A stretch of 64,000 nt of DNA, from the NCBI GenBank assembly GCA_001942045.1, contig MSTD01000021.1, positions 29,011-93,010 of the forward strand. Direction: 5' to 3'. Positions within the stretch are counted from its first letter, which is position 1; each line of letters opens with the position of its first letter. Below, piece after piece: positions 61,416 to 64,000 of the stretch. The notes beneath the pieces are model-generated. The model was not told the DNA's origin and did no database searches. It was given only the letters and a program-made list of their open reading frames with translations. The position numbers and the translations under genes were made by a program. This DNA comes from Mycolicibacterium porcinum. Lineage in GTDB: Bacteria > Actinomycetota > Actinomycetes > Mycobacteriales > Mycobacteriaceae.

Positions 61416-63056
61416 ATGTCAACAGTATTTAACGTTCGAAACATCAAGTTGCCCAAGGCTTCCCGGGCAGCTGTCATCGTCGGTGCGTTGGCGGTGGCAG
61501 CAGCCCTGGTGCTGGGTTACTTCGGCCTGAACCTGTACAAGAAGATGACCAACACCACGGTCACCGCGTACTTCCCCGAGGTGCTCGCGCTGTACCCCGG
61601 TGACAAGGTCCTCATCATGGGCGTCAAGGTCGGTGCGATCGACAGCATCGAGACCGACGGCGACAAGATGAAGGTCGTCTTCCACGTCAACAACAAGTAC
61701 AAGGTGCCCGAGAACGTCACGGCGTCTGTGCTCAACCCGAGCCTGGTGGCCTCGCGCGTCATCCAGTTGTCCCCGCCCTACACGGGTGGGCCGCGGTTGC
61801 AGAACAACGCGGTGATCCCGATCGAGAACACCCAGATCCCGGTCGAATACGACGAGTTGCGCAACCAGATCACCCGCCTGCTCGACGAACTCGGCCCGAC
61901 CGCGGCGCAGCCCAAGGGCCCGTTCGGCGACGTCATCGACTCCTTCGCCGATGGCTTCCAGGGCAAGGGTGAGCAGCTCAACCGCACCCTCAACGGGTTG
62001 TCGGAGGCGTTGACCACGCTGAACCAGGGCCGTGGCGACTTCTTCCAGGTGGTCAAGAGCCTGGCGTTGTTCGTCAATGCCCTGCACAAGAGCGATCAGC
62101 AGTTCGTGGCGCTGAACAACGATCTGGCCCAGTTCACCAACTCGTTCACCAACACCGACCAGGAGTTGGCGACGGCCCTGCAGGACCTCAACAAGGTGCT
62201 CAAGACCACCCGTGACTTCCTGGACAAGAACGGTGGCGTGCTGACGCACGACATCAACAACTTGTCGGAGGCGACGACGGCGATCCTGCAGCCGGAACCG
62301 CGCAATGGTCTGGAGACGGGTCTGCACGCCTACCCGAACCTGGCGGCCAACGTGCTCAACATCGTCTCGCCCAACCAGGGTGGCATCGTGGGTCTGCCGG
62401 TTCTGCCGGGTCTGACCAACTTCTCCAACCCGCTGCAGTTCATCTGCAGTTCGATTCAGGCGGGCAGCCGGTTGGGGTACCAGGATTCGGCCGAGCTGTG
62501 TGCGCAGTACCTGGCGCCGATCCTGGACGCGATCAAGTTCAACTTCCTGCCGTTCGGCCAGAACCTGGCCAACACCGCGATGACGCTGCCCAAGCAGATC
62601 TCCTACTCGGAACCGCGTCTGCAGCCGCCCGGCGGATACAAGGACACCACCGTTCCGGGTATCTGGTCGCGCGACACCTTGTTCTCGCACGGCAACCATG
62701 AGCCGGGCTGGACCGTGGCGCCGGGCATGCAGGGCGTGCAGGTGCAGCCGGCCACTCAGCAGATGCTGACGCCGGAGTCGTTGTCCGAGTTGATGGGTGG
62801 CCCGGACATCGTGGCCCCGCCGGCCCCTCCGGCATTCGGTGCTCCTCCGGGAGGCAACCTGCCCGGACCGCCGAACTCGTACGACGAGCGCAATCCGTTG
62901 CCGCCGCCGTGGTACCCGCAGCCCGGACCGCCGCCGGCGCCCGCGCCGGGGGTGATCCCGGGTGATCCAATGTCGGGTCCCGCACCGGCCGCTCCGGCAC
63001 CTGGCCCGGCTCCCGCCGGACCGGCCCTGCCTGCTGAGGTCGGAGGGCAGCCGTGA
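61416..63056 (+). CDS. mce1D: Mce1D, Mce-family lipid transport subunit with Pro-rich tail
   Basis: A 546-aa Mce protein. Membrane helix (about 20-40), MCE domain (VLALYPGDKVLIMGVKVGAI), tube helices to about 330, a Cys pair (FICSSIQ and AELCAQYL), then a Pro-rich tail of about 90 residues. It starts 9 nt after mce1C and overlaps mce1E. Confidence 0.92.
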   Translation: MSTVFNVRNIKLPKASRAAVIVGALAVAAALVLGYFGLNLYKKMTNTTVTAYFPEVLALYPGDKVLIMGVKVGAIDSIETDGDKMKVVFHVNNKYKVPENVTASVLNPSLVASRVIQLSPPYTGGPRLQNNAVIPIENTQIPVEYDELRNQITRLLDELGPTAAQPKGPFGDVIDSFADGFQGKGEQLNRTLNGLSEALTTLNQGRGDFFQVVKSLALFVNALHKSDQQFVALNNDLAQFTNSFTNTDQELATALQDLNKVLKTTRDFLDKNGGVLTHDINNLSEATTAILQPEPRNGLETGLHAYPNLAANVLNIVSPNQGGIVGLPVLPGLTNFSNPLQFICSSIQAGSRLGYQDSAELCAQYLAPILDAIKFNFLPFGQNLANTAMTLPKQISYSEPRLQPPGGYKDTTVPGIWSRDTLFSHGNHEPGWTVAPGMQGVQVQPATQQMLTPESLSELMGGPDIVAPPAPPAFGAPPGGNLPGPPNSYDERNPLPPPWYPQPGPPPAPAPGVIPGDPMSGPAPAAPAPGPAPAGPALPAEVGGQP

Positions 63057-64000
63057 TGAAGGGGACGATGAAGACACGTAAGTGGCGTTCCGTCGGGCGC
63101 CGCGCCGCGGTGTTGTCGGCGTCCGCGTTGATCCTCACTTCGTGCGGGCAGTGGCGCGGTGTGGCCAACGTGCCGCTGCCGGGTGGGCCGGGCACAGAGT
63201 CCGGCCGCACCACGGTCTACGTGCAAATGCCGGAGACGTTGGCGCTCAACGCCAACAGCCGGGTGCGGGTGCGCGACGTGTTCGTGGGCCGGGTCCGCAA
63301 GATCGAGCTGATCAACTGGACTCCGACGCTGACGATCGACCTGGAGCCGGGCATCGTGCTGCCGAAGAACACCGAGGCCAAGATCGGCCAGACCAGCTTG
63401 CTGGGTTCGCAGCACGTCGAGCTCAATCCGCCGGAGAAGCCGTCCGAGGAGAAGCTGCGCGACGGCGACACGATCCCGCTGGAGCATTCGTCGGCCTATC
63501 CGACGATCGAGCGGACGCTGGCCGGCATCTCGGGCATCCTGACCGGTGGCGGCATCCCGAACATCGAGACCATCCAGACCGAGGTGTTCAACATCCTCAA
63601 CGGTCGCGCCGATCAGATCCGGGACTTCCTGGGCCGGCTCGACACCTTTACCGATGAGCTCAACCAGCAGCGCAACGACATCACCCGGGCGATCGATTCA
63701 ACCAACCGGCTGTTGAACATCGTCGCGGCGCGCAACGACACGTTGGACCGGGTGCTGACCGAGTTCCCGCCGCTGATCCAGCATTTCGCCGACACGCGCG
63801 ATCTGTTCGCCGATGCGGTGACGTCGCTGGGCCGGCTGTCCAAGGCTGCCGACGACACGTTGTCGAACAGCAACGCGAATCTGCACACCAACCTGCAGAA
63901 CCTGCAGCGTCCGCTGAAGCAGCTGGCGCGGTCGGCTCCGTACCTGGTGGAAGCGCTCAAGCTGATCCTGACGGTGCCGTTCAACATCGAGAACATCCCG
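63056..64000 (+). CDS. mce1E: Mce1E (LprK-like) lipoprotein of the Mce1 transporter, 3' truncated by window edge
   Basis: The first 315 residues are visible. A basic N-terminus (MKTRKWRSVGRRA) and a lipobox LTSC (ALILTSCGQW) mark a lipoprotein, as in all Mce E subunits. The MCE domain follows (LALNANSRVRVRDVFVGRV), then helical tube sequence to the end of the window. The start may be GTG 63053, overlapping the mce1D stop as GTGA, or ATG 63056; GGAGGG precedes both. mce1F is expected just beyond the window. Confidence 0.9.
   Translation, partial: MKGTMKTRKWRSVGRRAAVLSASALILTSCGQWRGVANVPLPGGPGTESGRTTVYVQMPETLALNANSRVRVRDVFVGRVRKIELINWTPTLTIDLEPGIVLPKNTEAKIGQTSLLGSQHVELNPPEKPSEEKLRDGDTIPLEHSSAYPTIERTLAGISGILTGGGIPNIETIQTEVFNILNGRADQIRDFLGRLDTFTDELNQQRNDITRAIDSTNRLLNIVAARNDTLDRVLTEFPPLIQHFADTRDLFADAVTSLGRLSKAADDTLSNSNANLHTNLQNLQRPLKQLARSAPYLVEALKLILTVPFNIENIP

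Overview
The window is high-GC actinobacterial DNA from a rapidly growing mycobacterium (Mycolicibacterium-type). The main evidence is the combination of ESX-1 genes at the left end, a complete fructose PTS, a block collinear with Rv0145-Rv0173 of M. tuberculosis, and the mce1 operon at the right end. The species was not determined. No tRNA, rRNA, CRISPR array or intact insertion sequence was seen.

Layout. 1-3482: end of the ESX-1 locus: the 3' end of espB (+), facing espL, eccE1 and mycP1 (-). 3767-9581: fructose PTS, with fruR-fruK-fruA-ptsH (-) divergent from ptsI (+). 9653-14134: pirin, a FUSC-family exporter with its TetR gene, and a second divergent TetR gene. 14207-20860: two tandem SAM methyltransferases, a small secreted peptide, a short-chain dehydrogenase, a quinone oxidoreductase broken by a 56-bp perfect palindrome, a HAD hydrolase, a methyltransferase, a DUF456 protein and a YceI-like protein. 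20942-22965: ptbB-fadE2. 23009-31236: DUF1348 protein, MFS transporter, LysR, two-component pair, LCP-family protein, alpha/beta hydrolase and acyl-CoA dehydrogenase. 31400-33297: RidA, phytanoyl-CoA dioxygenase and TetR. 33362-37496: pntB, an unsplit pntA, and a CorA-like transporter. 37601-41525: DUF3159 protein, then a tetR-hbd-oleate hydratase operon. 41735-44395: sulfonate/taurine-type ABC transporter. 44464-50538: Asp-nucleophile hydrolase, dead CGNR-type regulator, 36-aa small gene, TetR-SDR pair, DoxX-like protein with an ECF41-type sigma factor, and a long acyl-CoA dehydrogenase. 50535-64000: adhE1-like dehydrogenase, thioesterase, TB18.5-like protein, a decayed region with an inverted-repeat element, then mce1R, fadD5, yrbE1A, yrbE1B, mce1A-D and a partial mce1E.

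How it works together. The left end builds and processes a type VII secretion machine. The PTS imports and phosphorylates fructose. Much of the centre is lipid and acyl-CoA metabolism (several acyl-CoA dehydrogenases, oleate hydratase, hydroxyacyl-CoA dehydrogenase, FadD5), controlled by many local TetR and GntR regulators whose dyad operators can be seen. The right end encodes the Mce1 lipid importer. Translationally coupled ATGA or GTGA overlaps are frequent, and several genes show leaderless promoter architecture with a -10 box 6-7 nt before the start codon.

Most notable: the 56-bp palindrome that frameshifts the Rv0149-like gene; a leaderless-looking 36-aa gene; a 55-aa secreted peptide; a pseudogenised CGNR regulator next to an intact operator; tandem 16-bp operators before the oleate hydratase operon; and a MITE-like inverted-repeat element next to mce1R.
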